Notes: generated by a model not told the origin, from the letters alone. DNA of 64,000 nt from Naematelia aurantialba (GCA_021527695.1 JAKFAO010000009.1:1401462-1465461); one strand, 5' to 3'; shown: positions 24,067-35,473, counted from the first letter of the stretch. A program made the numbers and translations.

Positions 24067-26042
24067 CTATAAAGCAGCGCGCTTCGACCGCGCCCTAATC
24101 TGTCTTCCCCATTTGTGGAATGCGAATGGGATCATCGCCATAATGACTGCTACTCCGGCGAGAAGAGAGGCTGCACCACCATTCCCCAGTGCTAGAAACA
24201 TCTGCGTGATGAACAGTGGCATCGCGGCGCCAGTGGCGGAACGAACGACTGTTTTCGCGGCCAGAGCGCTGGCGACGAACTCTGGAAAAGCCTCAATCAG
24301 GTAGGCATTTGCAGAGAAGTAGACCAGGACCATGCCGAAGCCAAAGGGGATCCCGGCACTCGTAGGACCGACCCAGGATCCCCCACCAGCAGGGACATAT
24401 GGCGGCGATGTCCAGCCGAAAATGAATAGGGAGAGGGGAACAAATGGTCCGCCGAGGAGCATACCTGGAAGTCGATCTTCCGGTGTGACGTCGTCTCCTT
24501 TGGCGATGTACAGTTTCTCTAGCTGAGGAGTAACAAATAGCGCTAAGGCTACACCGATGAGAACGGAGCAGAAGGTGATGCCCGTTTTCGCGTCGTCCCA
24601 TCCATAATCTCGACCAAATACGACGGGGAACGAGAAGAAAAATGCGTAAAGAAGACCGTATACGAGGGAAATATAGAGCGACATGAGGAGGAGAATGGGC
24701 TCAGTCGCAAGCATTTCTGGGCAAGCAGCCGTCAGCTCTTATCAACAGCGGGCGGAGCTGTAACGCACGGAAAGGTCTAATCAAGGTCTCTACGACAATT
24801 TCGCTGAGCGAATTCGACATGACCTCTTGCTGAGTGACGAACGAATCGTCTCCAGTTTCAGCGCGGAGTTTCCTGGCACGCCTTTTTAATAACGTCGGTG
24901 CGAAAGTCTCAGGGATCGTAAGAGACAGAGCCCAGCTGACAGATTTGTAAGTGAGGTGACTACACAAATAGGAAGGACAAGGCACTCACACGACGCCGGC
25001 AGAGATCATGTTGACCCAGTATAACCACCTCCATCCTGCATATTTTCCGATGAACCCGCCGATGAGCGGTCCAATGACAGGACCAGTGTAAGGGGCGGCC
25101 GCAAAGATAGCGATAGCAAATCCTGGAGAGTGAATCCATCAGCCCCAGCGGGAGCAGATTGACGTTTGCATGGCAAAAATTTGCTCACCTCGTTCTTCGT
25201 TAGACCATACGTCGGCAATGGTACCGCCGGCAAGGGTGAGGGGAGCTGAGCCAAAGAAGCCACAGATGAAACGACAGACGAGTAAGCAGCCGATGTTGGG
25301 CGCAAGGGCACAAGGGATGTTAAAGATTACGTAAATGGCGGTTGGGACAGCCCACAGCAGTCGCCTGCCGAACAGCTCTGACAACGGAGACCATAATAGA
25401 GGGCCGGTACTGGAGCAAGACCGTAAGCGACCAAGTCCGCCGATTAACAGTGAAGGCGTTCTGCGTACCCAAATCCGCAAACGGCCAAGGTAACCGTCAA
25501 AGCGATGACTTCCGCAGAGACCCCAAAATGCTCCTCCTGACCAGTGAAGTCACCCGTGACGATTGCAGACGACATGGCCACCTGAATGACAGCCATTGAT
25601 GCAATGCCAGTAATATCTGCCCACATCAGCGTTGACCTTCCGGATCAACCAGTGTGGAACCGAAAACCCACTCACACCAGCGGCGCGCGTCACTCCAGTT
25701 CCTGGGGTTCTCAGGATCTTCAGTCTTCCAGGACACCAGCTTTTTCTCGGAAATATCCCCAAGCTGCGTATCATGAAGATTTGTCAATTGTCGACCAAGC
25801 GTGACTCGTGACCTGGACCGCTGAAGACCGAGTTCGGGATCATCGAACGCAATGTATCCACGTTGAGTTTCAGCTCGATATTCTTCTGTGAAACCACCTC
25901 GAGATGTGGCCGTCGTCAAGTAAGGAAAGGCAAGGTCTGGAGGCTCATGACGCCGACTCTGTGACCTGCTGATGGCGCTGCGAAGGTTCATCGTTGGTTC
26001 GCGATCCCAAGGCTTCTCGGGGGTCGGCGACGAATGTGACAT
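24067..26042 (-). CDS. MFS transporter, DHA1 drug/polyamine family
   Basis: Start at 26042 (MSHSSPTPEKPWDRE). The cytosolic N-terminus ends in SWKTEDPENPRNWSDARRW, the hallmark preceding helix 1 in Tpo1/Flr1-type DHA1 carriers. Further exons give VALAVCGFG, GPLLWSPLSELFGRRLLWA (motif A region), LVCRFICGFFGSAPLTLAGG, GPVIGPLIGGFIG, and a C-terminal half with YISLVYGLLYAFFFSFPVV and PFGFGMVLVYFSANAYLIEAF. It ends RSKRAAL at 24067. It has 12 predicted helices and is a proton antiporter at the plasma membrane; substrates of this group include polyamines and azoles. It is tandem with the ABCC gene but has its own 448-base promoter-sized gap between them. Confidence 0.85.
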
Positions 26043-27053
26043 GGTGAGGAATGCGGTGGTGAGAAATGTGATGATTGGATTGTTGAGCAGGATGAACTCG
26101 AGAGTGAGGCTGCAGTGGAAGGTAGCGTCATTTTCATTGTAGATATATATGGGCTCTCGAAGGTGATGGCGGTCCCTAGGAAGAGTGTTACTTCGGCCGC
26201 GGATCGATTAGGAGCAGGTTTTGGTGGCGGTGGTTGCAAAGTTGCCACAGGGGAGGACCGAGGGGCAGGCAGAGCTTACGTGGACATTTTCTTACAGCCC
26301 GTCACACCCGACGGTGCCTGGGAGATTCCTGCGGGCATGACATAGACGACGCTAGAGTAGAATTATGACGTGGCATTGTTATCAGCGGTCCCGTTGTCGT
26401 GAATCTTCTCGGGCTCGACGAACATTCGAATCAGACTGGGGAACGCCCATCGACATTGGGGAAACGATCAGTCCGTCAAGTGTTATCTCGCGAACCGTCA
26501 TATGGGCTGGTTCGACGGAGTCGACGAGGAGGATGATGCTGGAGATGAGTAAGGGCATGAAGAATGCAGCAACTTGCCCATCCCAATACGTATGAAGGGG
26601 TCGATGACGCGACGCTGCTTGTAGTTTCGTACAGTGTGATGACTGTGGAGGGGGATCCAACGAGTATCCACCGGAACGACTTTGTCCTTGGGGGGTCATT
26701 CTTGGAACACACCTCATCCACTTACCTTGTGCTCGCTGAGGATCGTAGCCGTCTTACAGCATTTGACTCTGAGGTACATGCTGATGCTGACCAGCCATCA
26801 CATGTTTGTCGTTGTCTCGCGGCTCATGCAACACGCCATTCACTGACTATCAAATCGGCAAACCAAACTCATAACGTTGCCGGTGCAAGGCGGACGATCC
26901 CAGCACATTACATGCTATCGTCTGATCCCGTACCATTACCAGGCGCCACTGTGGATACCGTCAGTCCAGCGACTGGCGTAGATATCATTCCCCGGAGAGG
27001 AGGTAGTAATAATCGCGTCATCGAGCTGTCCGTCTCTGGATCGACCAAAAACG
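26043..27053. other. Intergenic / decayed sequence
   Basis: About 1 kb containing the MFS promoter and short overlapping ORFs on both strands with no recognisable domain. The last part (from about 26,800) may be remnants of the kinase-like ORF that follows. Confidence 0.35.
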
Positions 27054-27350
27054 ATGTCAAACGGCGATACGTTTGGCGAACCCCCCGAAATCTGGGTATT
27101 GACGTTACACGCTCGGCGTTCACATATTCCCCTACCCGTCGTTCATACATACTCTGCTTTGCCCAAAAACGTTGGGGATCGATATATCTTCATGGACTTG
27201 GTCCCCGGTACATGCCTCGACATCGAATGGAAGGGCTTGGCCTTGCATCAAAGGTTGGATCTGGCGGTTGCCCACCTGGTGGCCGTTGTTCACGAGATAA
27301 GTGTACCTGGTGGCGAAGGGATGATTGGACCGCTCTGTATAGAGCGATGT
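27054..27350 (+). pseudogene. Aminoglycoside-phosphotransferase-like (APH fold) fragment
   Basis: One reading frame gives GDTFGEPPEIWVL, then HIPLPVVHTYSALPKNVGDRY, then IFMDLVPGTCLDIEWKGL and LDLAVAHLVAVVHEI. This is the N-lobe/hinge pattern of fungal APH-family kinase-like proteins (Ile-Pro-x-Pro-x-Val-His, then an F/YIxMxxVPG hinge). The catalytic HGD and DWE motifs are not found downstream, and the frame then becomes low-complexity Asn/His-rich. Upstream exons are not evident. I read it as a truncated remnant rather than an active kinase; an undetected exon structure is the alternative. Confidence 0.45.
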
Positions 27351-27856
27351 GACGCCAGCAAGCACGACCAGTATCCCAAGGAGAGGAGGAGGAACTTTCA
27401 AGATGAAGGGGGAAATGACCACGCTCACCATAACCAAAATCGGACTCACAACAATCATGACGACCAAATCGTCGTCAGACCTACCCCGACGGCTGGTGTC
27501 ATGGAATCCATCGCACTTCCCCTTTTCGGATATATCGTCTAAGGGAACCCGTATCGCCCCGAACGTGCCCCGTCCCTTAGTAGTCCATTCGATGAGTCCC
27601 TGTCGGGCGACGTAGTCCCTCGTATATAGCAGATCAACTCTGTCTCCATATCCTCATCGAATGTATTGCATCTCATCTCAAGTATACATCCGTTCTATAT
27701 AGAAACCGTTCGTCCACGCCAGGTATACCACCTCCGTAACCCGTACCGTAGCCCATGACAGCTGGGCCACTACATACGACTCCGCAATCACTCCCAATCT
27801 CTCTGATCAACCTTTACGCAGCATCCTCCACCCTTCGATCTTTCATCCTCCTCGAG

Positions 27857-28431
27857 TGTTACGACCCTGTCAGGACACTGCCATCAACCAATTGGTTATG
27901 TAACAGGCTCGTAACACCTAGCATCCGTGTCCATGCCACCTGGCAACATATGGTGCCACCCTCGACCATATGGCACCACCCCCACCACATGGGACCACCT
28001 GGCATGGCCTTTTTATTACTTATTGGAGTAACTGCCATACGGATGGATGGAGTGCCAGCTGGTGCCAGATGGCAGGAAGTGTGCCATATGGCGGGGACCT
28101 CCGAGTATATAAGAGCAGCGTACCAATCCCTCCTGTCTTCTTCCCTAAGGATCAAATTATCATAGGTTACATAGTCACAGGCTCTCTCCTGCATTCATAG
28201 ACTAGACCATATATTTTGTGCTCGCCCCATCCAACTCTCTACGGGGAATCCTTCCGAGCTCTTGAGGTTGCGGCCTCCTCGCCACTCGTCCTGCTTTGAC
28301 CCAACAGCCGTCGACCAAGTCACAAGTTTACGGATCACTAGACGTGATTCCAGTCCTCGAGTTTACGACTCTCCCACCGTCGCTTTCCACGTCGTCTCCG
28401 GTTTTCAGCCTGCCAGGTACGAGTCGTAACA
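27857..28431 (+). mobile_element. Solo LTR, family A
   Basis: 575 bases starting TGTTACGACC and ending GTCGTAACA, so the termini form the inverted TGTTACGA/TCGTAACA pair of an LTR. Almost the same sequence recurs at 49630-50700. The interior has repeated CCACCTGGCA/ATGGCACCACC motifs. Flanks (TCGAG left, GATAT right) do not form a duplication, so the locus has been rearranged after insertion. Confidence 0.8.
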
Positions 28432-28686
28432 GATATTTTGATCCTTAGGGAAGAAGTCAGACTCCCTCCCCAAGGTGCAACTTATATACCTTGTGGGTGT
28501 CTCATCCCACAAGGTATCCGAGCCCTTCTAGAGACGTCTCTAGAGCAGAGCTCTAGAGACTGTTTCTAGAGACAGCTCTTGAGACTCTCACGGGACACCT
28601 CTTGAGACTCTTCTAGAGAGTCGCTCCAATACGTCTCCCCGATAACTCCGATATGTCTCTATAAGGGTTATGACCGGGTCATAACA
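28432..28686 (+). mobile_element. 5'-truncated LTR, family B
   Basis: Matches the 3' 255 bases of the family B LTR at 61748-62213, from GATATTTTGATCC to GGGTCATAACA. It abuts the end of the family A LTR with no spacer. Dense in TCTAGAGAC motifs. Confidence 0.8.
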
Positions 28687-28812
28687 GAGAGACGCATCGG
28701 AGAGACTCTCTAGAAGAGTCTCAAGAGGTGTCCCGTGAGAGTCTCAAGCTGTCTCTAGAAACAACAGTCTCTAGAAGGGCTCGGATACCTCGCGGGATGA
28801 CACACCCAAGCA
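28500..28812. repeat. Large inverted repeat (family B LTR head to head)
   Basis: The segment 28688-28812 is the reverse complement of about 28500-28634, with a centre of about 50 bases ending in the LTR terminus. The arms share CTCACGGGACACCTCTTGAG and related blocks. Transcripts would fold into a long hairpin. Confidence 0.8.
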
Positions 28813-29390
28813 CAAGGATTAAAAGAATCAATGCGCCAATCGGTGCAGCATGATTTTTGTCACCTCACAGTGGTGATTCAATGCCTAAGCGGAATCGTTT
28901 CAGATGCAGAATAGACGACGAGATCGAATAGTCTGATGTGATCGAGCATTCTTCACAATAGACCTTACCGATTCCTCGTAATGCTGCGGGAGGAGAACGG
29001 GAACGTCATTGGGATATATTTGTGTGCAGGGAAAGCAGCCGGGTTAGTCTGCCGACCAACTCTGACCATCGACCACTATAACAAACCAATTCTGATGCGC
29101 TGACTTCCAGTTGTCAATCATGAGCTCTGCGACGCATTTTGAGGATGTGTTCGGCTTGAAATGGTTCACTTGTGCCATTGCACTATCGCGTTATTTGTAG
29201 GACATCCGACTTGGACAGACAACATGTCAAATCCCTTCCCTTCGGGTGCATTCCTGGACCAGAAAACAGATCCGCACTCCCGACGACTGCGGCCTGAATA
29301 ATTACGGTGCAGTCGCATGATCAATCATTGCGGCGATGGCGAATTAATGTGAAGGTTGCCTCGCTTTAGGATAATTCCAATGGTGCTGCT
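28813..29390. other. No gene recognised; left flank of chromovirus
   Basis: About 580 bases between LTR debris and the chromovirus. No ORF above 60 codons; a spliced minus-strand remnant is possible. The last five bases (29386-29390, CTGCT) are the left target-site duplication. Confidence 0.5.
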
Positions 29391-29802
29391 TGTCACGATG
29401 CTCCGGTCTAACTTCGGCGACCTGGGACCGCTGCACAACGACTGGCTTGGAAGTGGACGAGTTCCGTGCGAACTCGTTGAGAGAATGAGGAAAGCCTTGA
29501 CTTGGGACTGGGACGTGGAGTTGGGGGACGTGGACTGAGACTTGGGCGATCTAGAAGAACTCAGATGAGTGGTTGTAGACCCGTCGAAGTTAGAGCGAGA
29601 TCGTTGGGTCTTGGACTATGGGACTCAATCGAGGATCGCTGAGGAACCTCACTACAATCCGGTAAATTCTATATACTCTCGTCGAGACGAGTAGATACTC
29701 GCTCAACCTAGACGAGTTCCTCAAGCCCCACGTGACAGCCATGCCGCCATCCCGGTCGCGTGGATAGTCACGTGACGACTCGACGACGTCTCCGTCATGA
29801 CA
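29391..29802 (-). repeat. Chromovirus 3' LTR (family D)
   Basis: 412 bases, TGTCATGACG...CGTGACA on the minus strand. Position 29467 is T where the 5' LTR has C. The purine-rich GGTGGGCAGAG (minus strand, just inside the LTR at about 29803-29813) is the likely polypurine tract. Confidence 0.95.
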
Positions 29803-30053
29803 CTCTGCCCACCATTATGGTCGAGCTCCTGCGAGACTAGACCATTCCTCCCGTATGCACCACCATGCACCATGGCGGCAAGCTATCAGTGGCACTGCCA
29901 TCGCTGTCGCCGTCGCCATGCTTGCCACGCTCGACTAATCCCGAGAGTCGCCGTAGCGTAGATGGCACGGTAACCTGGCGACAGCACAGACCATAAAGGA
30001 CTCGGCGAGAACGAAACCACTCACCGTAGAACTCCCCATCTCTCTTCTTTCTT

Positions 30054-30102
<49 letters not shown>
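30054..30102. repeat. (CT)n microsatellite
   Basis: About 24 CT units just upstream of the antisense gene's start codon; polypyrimidine leaders are common in basidiomycete promoters. Confidence 0.9.
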
Positions 30103-30106
<4 letters not shown>

Positions 30107-30132
30107 AGGTACCATCGACGAAATCTTCAAGG

Positions 30133-31139
30133 ATGCCCGCGACTCGACGAGATGCGTCCCGCCGTGCCAGTACGCAAACTCGCTTTGCTGGTCGGTTCGT
30201 CCACGCGCACAACATTGCTGTGGTTCCCTACGGCGGCCCACGCCCCGTCGAGGTTGTGGTGGTGGAGGATTCGGATGATGAGATCGAGGAAATTGGGGCC
30301 CTAGGTGAGTACTCGACGAGGACTCACTAACTCGACCAGTTCCTTATGCGTCCGGTCAGAACCGGTTGCAGTCCCGTTCTCCCCCACCGCCCTACCACCA
30401 GCGGCAGCAGCCGCAGCAGCAGCAGCAGCAGCCGTCTCGTTCCGGGCCCACTTGGGCCACCGACAACTCGGACCCAGTCGTTGTGGAAGTCGACGAGATC
30501 TTCGACATCCGGACCCCTGACCACGACTCCTCTACTCTCCCGCCCGGAGAGCCCGCTACCCCCACGCCCAACCCCGACAGCTCTGCCCGGGCCCGCCGCC
30601 GCCGCCGCAACGAGACCAGAACAGATCAGTATATTTTGGTGAGCACTCAACGATTCGTCACGACTCTCGACGAAAGTAGAAAGAACTCAGCTAATTCCCA
30701 GACTGCCTGGCCCTCTGCGACTCCTGGCGAGCCGAAATGTGATACTTGTCTGGCCGAATCGCGTACCTGTTGGCGAGTCTCGACTCATGTGAAGTGTTTG
30801 ACTTGTGCCTCCAAGTATTGTTCGCTGTACTCTCGACCAAGTCGTCTCTTTCGCCAAGGCTCGGGACCTCCTCAAGCCTCGACGAGTTCTCCTACCTTTT
30901 CGACGACTTCGGGTGTTGAGTTGGGTGCTACTCTCCATGAGCTCTTCTCAGTTGTTGCCCTCGCCCGCCAGAACACGGGCATGACCCGGACCTATATGGT
31001 CCAGCGCGCTCGACGACTGGCGACGTCACTGGGTACGGATCTCGACGAGATCGTTGACGACTTTATTGGCGAGGGTGAGGCAGGTGGGTCTGGCACGGTG
31101 GGTGGGTCTGGTGGGAATACCGGGCCAGGCTCGGAGTGA
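30133..31139 (+). CDS. Antisense spliced gene within chromovirus, six-cysteine cluster protein
   Basis: Lies between the pol stop and the 3' LTR on the strand opposite to gag-pol. Three exons (30133-30304, 30340-30638, 30702-31139) join in frame through GT-AG introns of 35 and 63 bases, each with a CTAAC/CTAAT branch-like site, giving 302 residues. The N-terminus is basic (MPATRRDASRRASTQTR) then acidic (VVEDSDDEIEEIG), followed by a Pro/Gln tract and a basic RARRRRRNETR block. The third exon has C170-X2-C173-X6-C180-X8-C189-X2-C192-X4-C197, resembling a Zn2Cys6 cluster. A helical segment (GATLHELFSVVALARQ) and a Gly/Ser tail follow. A CT-rich leader precedes the ATG. I infer a nuclear DNA-binding protein; its function in the element is unknown. 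Confidence 0.75.
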
Positions 31140-31240
31140 ATCTAGTCCCTGTAGCCTCTACATGTCTGTATCTTTAGTATTATCAATTAGCATCATCAGT
31201 CTGTACATGGTATATGGATTAGATTCGACGACTCAGCTGG

Positions 31241-34200
31241 TTATGGCCCAGGTTTCTCGGGATGATTCAAGTGGAACGCCTCAATGGTTTCCCGGGCCCC
31301 TTCACAATTCTCAGCCAACTCCCAAGTCACTGCCTCATCTGTTCCCTCATACCCCAACCATTCGACGAGATACTCAAGCTTGCCCCGCCGATTTCGACGA
31401 GAGTCAACGATTCCTGAGATTTCGAACGAATCGCCCACTTCCTCGTCGATCTCGACAGGTCCTGGTGGTACATAACTTTGCCCTGGGAATTCAGCTGCTC
31501 TAAATGGACGAAGCAAGGATACATGGAAGACATTGTGAATCTTCATACTCTCTGGAAGACTTAACCTATACGCTCTGGTCCCTACCTTGGCCATAACTCG
31601 GTATGGCCCTCCATATCGGATATCCATTTTCTTCATGGGTCGACGAGTCTTGACATTTTCCAATGAAAGCATTACCAAATCGTCTACCTTGAAGGTTGGT
31701 CCCTCTTGTCGACGACGGTTATACTGCTTGGCATACTCCTGATTCGCCAACTCGATGTTCCGCTTACACAGGTCGTGAACCTCCGTCAGGGATTTGACCT
31801 TTTCGACGACTGGTGGAACGTCGCTCTCGAACTCGTCGATTTCCTCGACCCATCGAGCGTTATAGCCGAAATTGGCGAAGAACGGTGACATCTTTATGGT
31901 CGAGTGAATCGAGTTGTTGTAGGAAAAGGCCGCTCTGGATAGCAGACTCGACCAATTATCTTGATTGTAATCGACGAATACCCTCAAGTATTGCTCAAGG
32001 ATTTGGTTCACTCTCTCAGTCTGCCCATCTGTCTGGGGATGAAACGCAGTAGAGAGACAGACCTTAGTCCCCAATGCTTGATTCATGGCCACCCACAACC
32101 TGCTGGTAAACTTGGAGCCCCGATCAGAGATGATACTCTTAGGGAAACCATGCTGGGTGACTACGTTGTCGATGACTAAGTCGACGAGTTTGGCGGTCGA
32201 TAAACGAGTCGTTGTGGGAACGAATATGGCCCATTTCGTCAACCGGTCGACCACCACTAGGATTGAGTTGTAACCACTCGATTTTGGCAACTCCTCGATG
32301 AAATCCATGGAGATCGACGTCCATGGTCCATCGGCAATCTCCAGGGATTGAAGAAATCCATGGGGACTCTGCCGACTGGGCTTCATTCGCTGGCACACCG
32401 CACACCCACGAACGAATCGTTCGACATCTCGTCTAAGTCCAAGCCAACAGTACTCTCTTTGGACCAGTTCCAGCATTTTACTCACTCCCGGGTGGCCAGC
32501 CAGGCTTGACTCATGGCGAGACTTGAGTATCTTCAACCGCAAGTCTTTATGGTTGGGAATGTATAACCTTCCCCCCACCCGGAGCAAACCTCGCCCCGAC
32601 TGCTCGACCTTGGTACCATCTGGCATCCCAAGTCGACGACAGAATCCGGTGAGTCGACGAGTTCCTTCGGTACTCGACGAATCCTCCTCTGACTCGACAA
32701 CCTCTGTACTCAACTCGACTCTCACCTGCTCCAACTCGGGATCCTCATCTACTCCTTCGGCCATATCCTCGATGGATATCAAACCGCCGTCGTCGTCTCC
32801 AAGGGAATCCGCTTTGTGAGTCTCGTCGATGCCCTCGCCATCAACAACGTCCTCGTTGTTCCCATCATCATCAACCACTGTCAACGCTCTAATCATATGG
32901 GACAAGGACGTTGTAACGGTAGAGGATTCGTTGAGACTCGGGAGGGCTTGGACGAGAGTCTCCTCCTGCTCGGCGAGTGGTCCAGGTTGGTAGTCGGGTC
33001 GTCGAGAGAGAGCATCTGGGTAGGTAGCATGTACCCCTGGACGATAGACAATATTGTAGTCGAATCCCGACAGTAGATCCACCCACCTGGCCTGCCTAGG
33101 ATTAAGCTGCCTCGGCTCCATCCAATATGTCAAGTTCAAATGATCCGTGATCACAGTCGACTTGACCTGCATGAGCAGATGGCGCTTTCGACGAAAAGCC
33201 ATCACGATCGCCAAGAACTCTTTCTCGGTCACTGTATAGTTAAGCTCAGACCCTTGAAACGCACCAGACTCGATTGCCACTGGATGCTCATGCCCCGTTT
33301 CCGAGTTGATCTGCGAAATTACGAACCCCCATCCGTATAGGGATGCATCCGCCTGAACGATCGTCTCAAACTCGGGACTGAAGTGGGCGAGTACCGGTGC
33401 GGTCGTCATGAGTCGTTTGATATCGTCGAATGCTGCCTGCTGTCCCTTTTCCCAGACGAATGGGACATCCTTGCCTGTCAACTTATGGAGGGGTCCCGCG
33501 ATCTTGGCAAAATGAGGGACGAATCGACGATAATAGCTTGCCATCCCCAGGAATCGTCGAACCTGCCGAACCGTTCGAGGTGCCGGGAAGTCGACTATGC
33601 CTTGAACATACTCGGAATTCGCTCCCACCCCGTTATTAGACACCACGAAGCCCAAGAATGTCACGCTCTCCTTTTCAAATTCGCACTTGCTGGCTTTCAG
33701 GAAGAGCGACGTCTTTCTAACGATGTCGAATACTCGTCGAGTGAGATCACGTAACTCGTCGAGTGTCGACGCGTGGATAAGGATATCGTCGATATATATC
33801 GTAACTCCTCGCCCGATAAGATCTCGGAAGACTTCGTTGAGGAAATGTTGGAATACCGCAGGAGCATTCTTGAGACCGTCCCGCACCACCAGTGACTCAA
33901 ACATTCCCAATTGAGTCCTGAACGCTGTAAGATGTTCATTCCCCGGTGCCACCCTCAAGAGTTGGTACGCCCCCACCAAGTCTAACTTGGTGAAATACTT
34001 GGATTGGCCCAATTCGTTGATGATTTGGCTAATCAATGGCAATGGATACGCATCCGGGACGGTTGCCTGATTGAGTCGACGAAAATCGACGACCATTCGA
34101 CTTCGTCCATCTTTCTTGGGGACAAAGAAGGTCGGCGATCCATATGGCGAGTTGCTTGGCCTAATTCGTCCAGCAGCCAATTCCCTCTCAATGGTTGATC

Positions 34201-35299
34201 TCAAAACCTCCACCTGAGACGGGTTCAGCTCGTACAATGGCGCCAGACGAAGCTTAGCCTCAGGTTTCAGCGAGAACTTCAAGTCATACTCCCTATGAGG
34301 TGGCAAGGTCTCGGTTCCCCATCTAGGATGGAATATATCAAGGTAACCTTGGTATGTCACGGGAACTTGACTTGTGATCTCGTCTAATTCCTCGGGAGTC
34401 AACTCGAGTTCACCGAAGCTCGGCAACGTCTCTACTCCGGCGAAGGATTGGTCGAATTCTGGCGACTCGTCGACTGCACACAGTCGCTCGACGCTTTCCT
34501 CTCGATTTCCTGTAGGAGCGTCACGAGATATCCAACGACTAGGTTGTCTCACCGGTATGCTGTTAGGAAACCTGAGGACTCCTCCAGGAATCCTGACATC
34601 CGGGGTCATTCCCTCCCTGAACCTGACCTTGGACCTTGAACGATTCGACGACTTGGACTTGAACGCGCTCTTGAGCTCGACGACTCCCTTGATGGAACCG
34701 AGCGACTCCTCGCGTCCCCTGAGCATGGGGGTTGGCTTGGAACTTGACTTGGGACTGGACGTGGACGTGGGCTTGGACATGGAATTGGACGAATCCAATG
34801 CTGGGACTGTGGCGATGGGGGTCTTAGCCGCGGGCATGGGCAAGGGCATGGATTTGCTCGGGGACGATGGTATTTTGACGACTATTGGTTCGTCACTCGA
34901 CGAAAGCATTCTCGATCGTCGAGTCGAAACCAATCGTTCACCGAAGTCGAGAGTTACTCCGTGCTCTTTGAGCCAGGAGTAACCGAGAACAATGTCCGCC
35001 CCTGATAGGCGAGTAACATCGAATCTTTCAACCCTGGTCGATCCCACTACTGTGAGCGGGGCCTCGACGTACCACTTGATTGGTCCCGCTTTGCTTGGCT
35101 CCCCGTCAAACAAGGTTAGTCGACGAGGTTTGGTATGTGGGTATTTGTTGAATCCCTCGGAGTCGACGAAACCCTCGTCGATGAAGTTACCACTAGCTCC
35201 GGAATCAAGGAGTATCGTGGCCAACGAATCGGACTCGCCTAGTTGCCCAGCAACGACAGCCTGGTCCTTGGAGAGTCTAAAAGGCTCACCACAATTCAA
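31241..35299 (-). CDS. pol: Chromovirus Pol (PR-RT-RH-IN-chromodomain)
   Basis: 1,352-codon uninterrupted frame; the frame is open back to 35377, and 35299 is a TTG, so the true N-terminus is uncertain. The domains in order are: aspartic protease with LLDSGASGNFID (about residues 30-41), RT with YIDDILIHA near residue 501, RNase H (ADASLYGWGFVI), integrase zinc finger (H-x4-H...CAVCQ), the catalytic core with SMDFIEELP, IISDRGSKFTS and QTDGQTERVNQ supplying D, D, E, and a C-terminal chromodomain (ISGIVDSRR, LEYLVEWLGYEGTDEAVTWE). The chromodomain targets integration to marked chromatin. All catalytic residues are present, so the element may be active. Confidence 0.95.
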   Translation of the reverse strand: MNCGEPFRLSKDQAVVAGQLGESDSLATILLDSGASGNFIDEGFVDSEGFNKYPHTKPRRLTLFDGEPSKAGPIKWYVEAPLTVVGSTRVERFDVTRLSGADIVLGYSWLKEHGVTLDFGERLVSTRRSRMLSSSDEPIVVKIPSSPSKSMPLPMPAAKTPIATVPALDSSNSMSKPTSTSSPKSSSKPTPMLRGREESLGSIKGVVELKSAFKSKSSNRSRSKVRFREGMTPDVRIPGGVLRFPNSIPVRQPSRWISRDAPTGNREESVERLCAVDESPEFDQSFAGVETLPSFGELELTPEELDEITSQVPVTYQGYLDIFHPRWGTETLPPHREYDLKFSLKPEAKLRLAPLYELNPSQVEVLRSTIERELAAGRIRPSNSPYGSPTFFVPKKDGRSRMVVDFRRLNQATVPDAYPLPLISQIINELGQSKYFTKLDLVGAYQLLRVAPGNEHLTAFRTQLGMFESLVVRDGLKNAPAVFQHFLNEVFRDLIGRGVTIYIDDILIHASTLDELRDLTRRVFDIVRKTSLFLKASKCEFEKESVTFLGFVVSNNGVGANSEYVQGIVDFPAPRTVRQVRRFLGMASYYRRFVPHFAKIAGPLHKLTGKDVPFVWEKGQQAAFDDIKRLMTTAPVLAHFSPEFETIVQADASLYGWGFVISQINSETGHEHPVAIESGAFQGSELNYTVTEKEFLAIVMAFRRKRHLLMQVKSTVITDHLNLTYWMEPRQLNPRQARWVDLLSGFDYNIVYRPGVHATYPDALSRRPDYQPGPLAEQEETLVQALPSLNESSTVTTSLSHMIRALTVVDDDGNNEDVVDGEGIDETHKADSLGDDDGGLISIEDMAEGVDEDPELEQVRVELSTEVVESEEDSSSTEGTRRLTGFCRRLGMPDGTKVEQSGRGLLRVGGRLYIPNHKDLRLKILKSRHESSLAGHPGVSKMLELVQREYCWLGLRRDVERFVRGCAVCQRMKPSRQSPHGFLQSLEIADGPWTSISMDFIEELPKSSGYNSILVVVDRLTKWAIFVPTTTRLSTAKLVDLVIDNVVTQHGFPKSIISDRGSKFTSRLWVAMNQALGTKVCLSTAFHPQTDGQTERVNQILEQYLRVFVDYNQDNWSSLLSRAAFSYNNSIHSTIKMSPFFANFGYNARWVEEIDEFESDVPPVVEKVKSLTEVHDLCKRNIELANQEYAKQYNRRRQEGPTFKVDDLVMLSLENVKTRRPMKKMDIRYGGPYRVMAKVGTRAYRLSLPESMKIHNVFHVSLLRPFRAAEFPGQSYVPPGPVEIDEEVGDSFEISGIVDSRRNRRGKLEYLVEWLGYEGTDEAVTWELAENCEGARETIEAFHLNHPEKPGP

Positions 35300-35473
35300 A
35301 GATATATTTCGTTTGTCGATGATCGACGAATGGGTATCTTGACTCGACGAATGTACAGTTTTTTGTCGAGTCGATGTCTACAAGTGAGTCCGAACTATCC
35401 ATAGTACGAGCTAAGGAGGTAGCAGAGAGCACTAAATTGGCGGGATATGTAGTCTCTGCGGCAAGCATATCCC

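Noticed and set aside
26564..27352. 262-codon plus ORF
   Set aside because: The kinase-like motifs are in a different frame (from 27054); this ORF is mostly a shadow.
27857..28686. A single 830-base LTR
   Set aside because: Comparison with the copies at 49630 and 61748 shows it is two different families placed end to end.
34374..34982. 202-codon plus-strand ORF
   Set aside because: Antisense shadow of the pol N-terminal region, no independent features.
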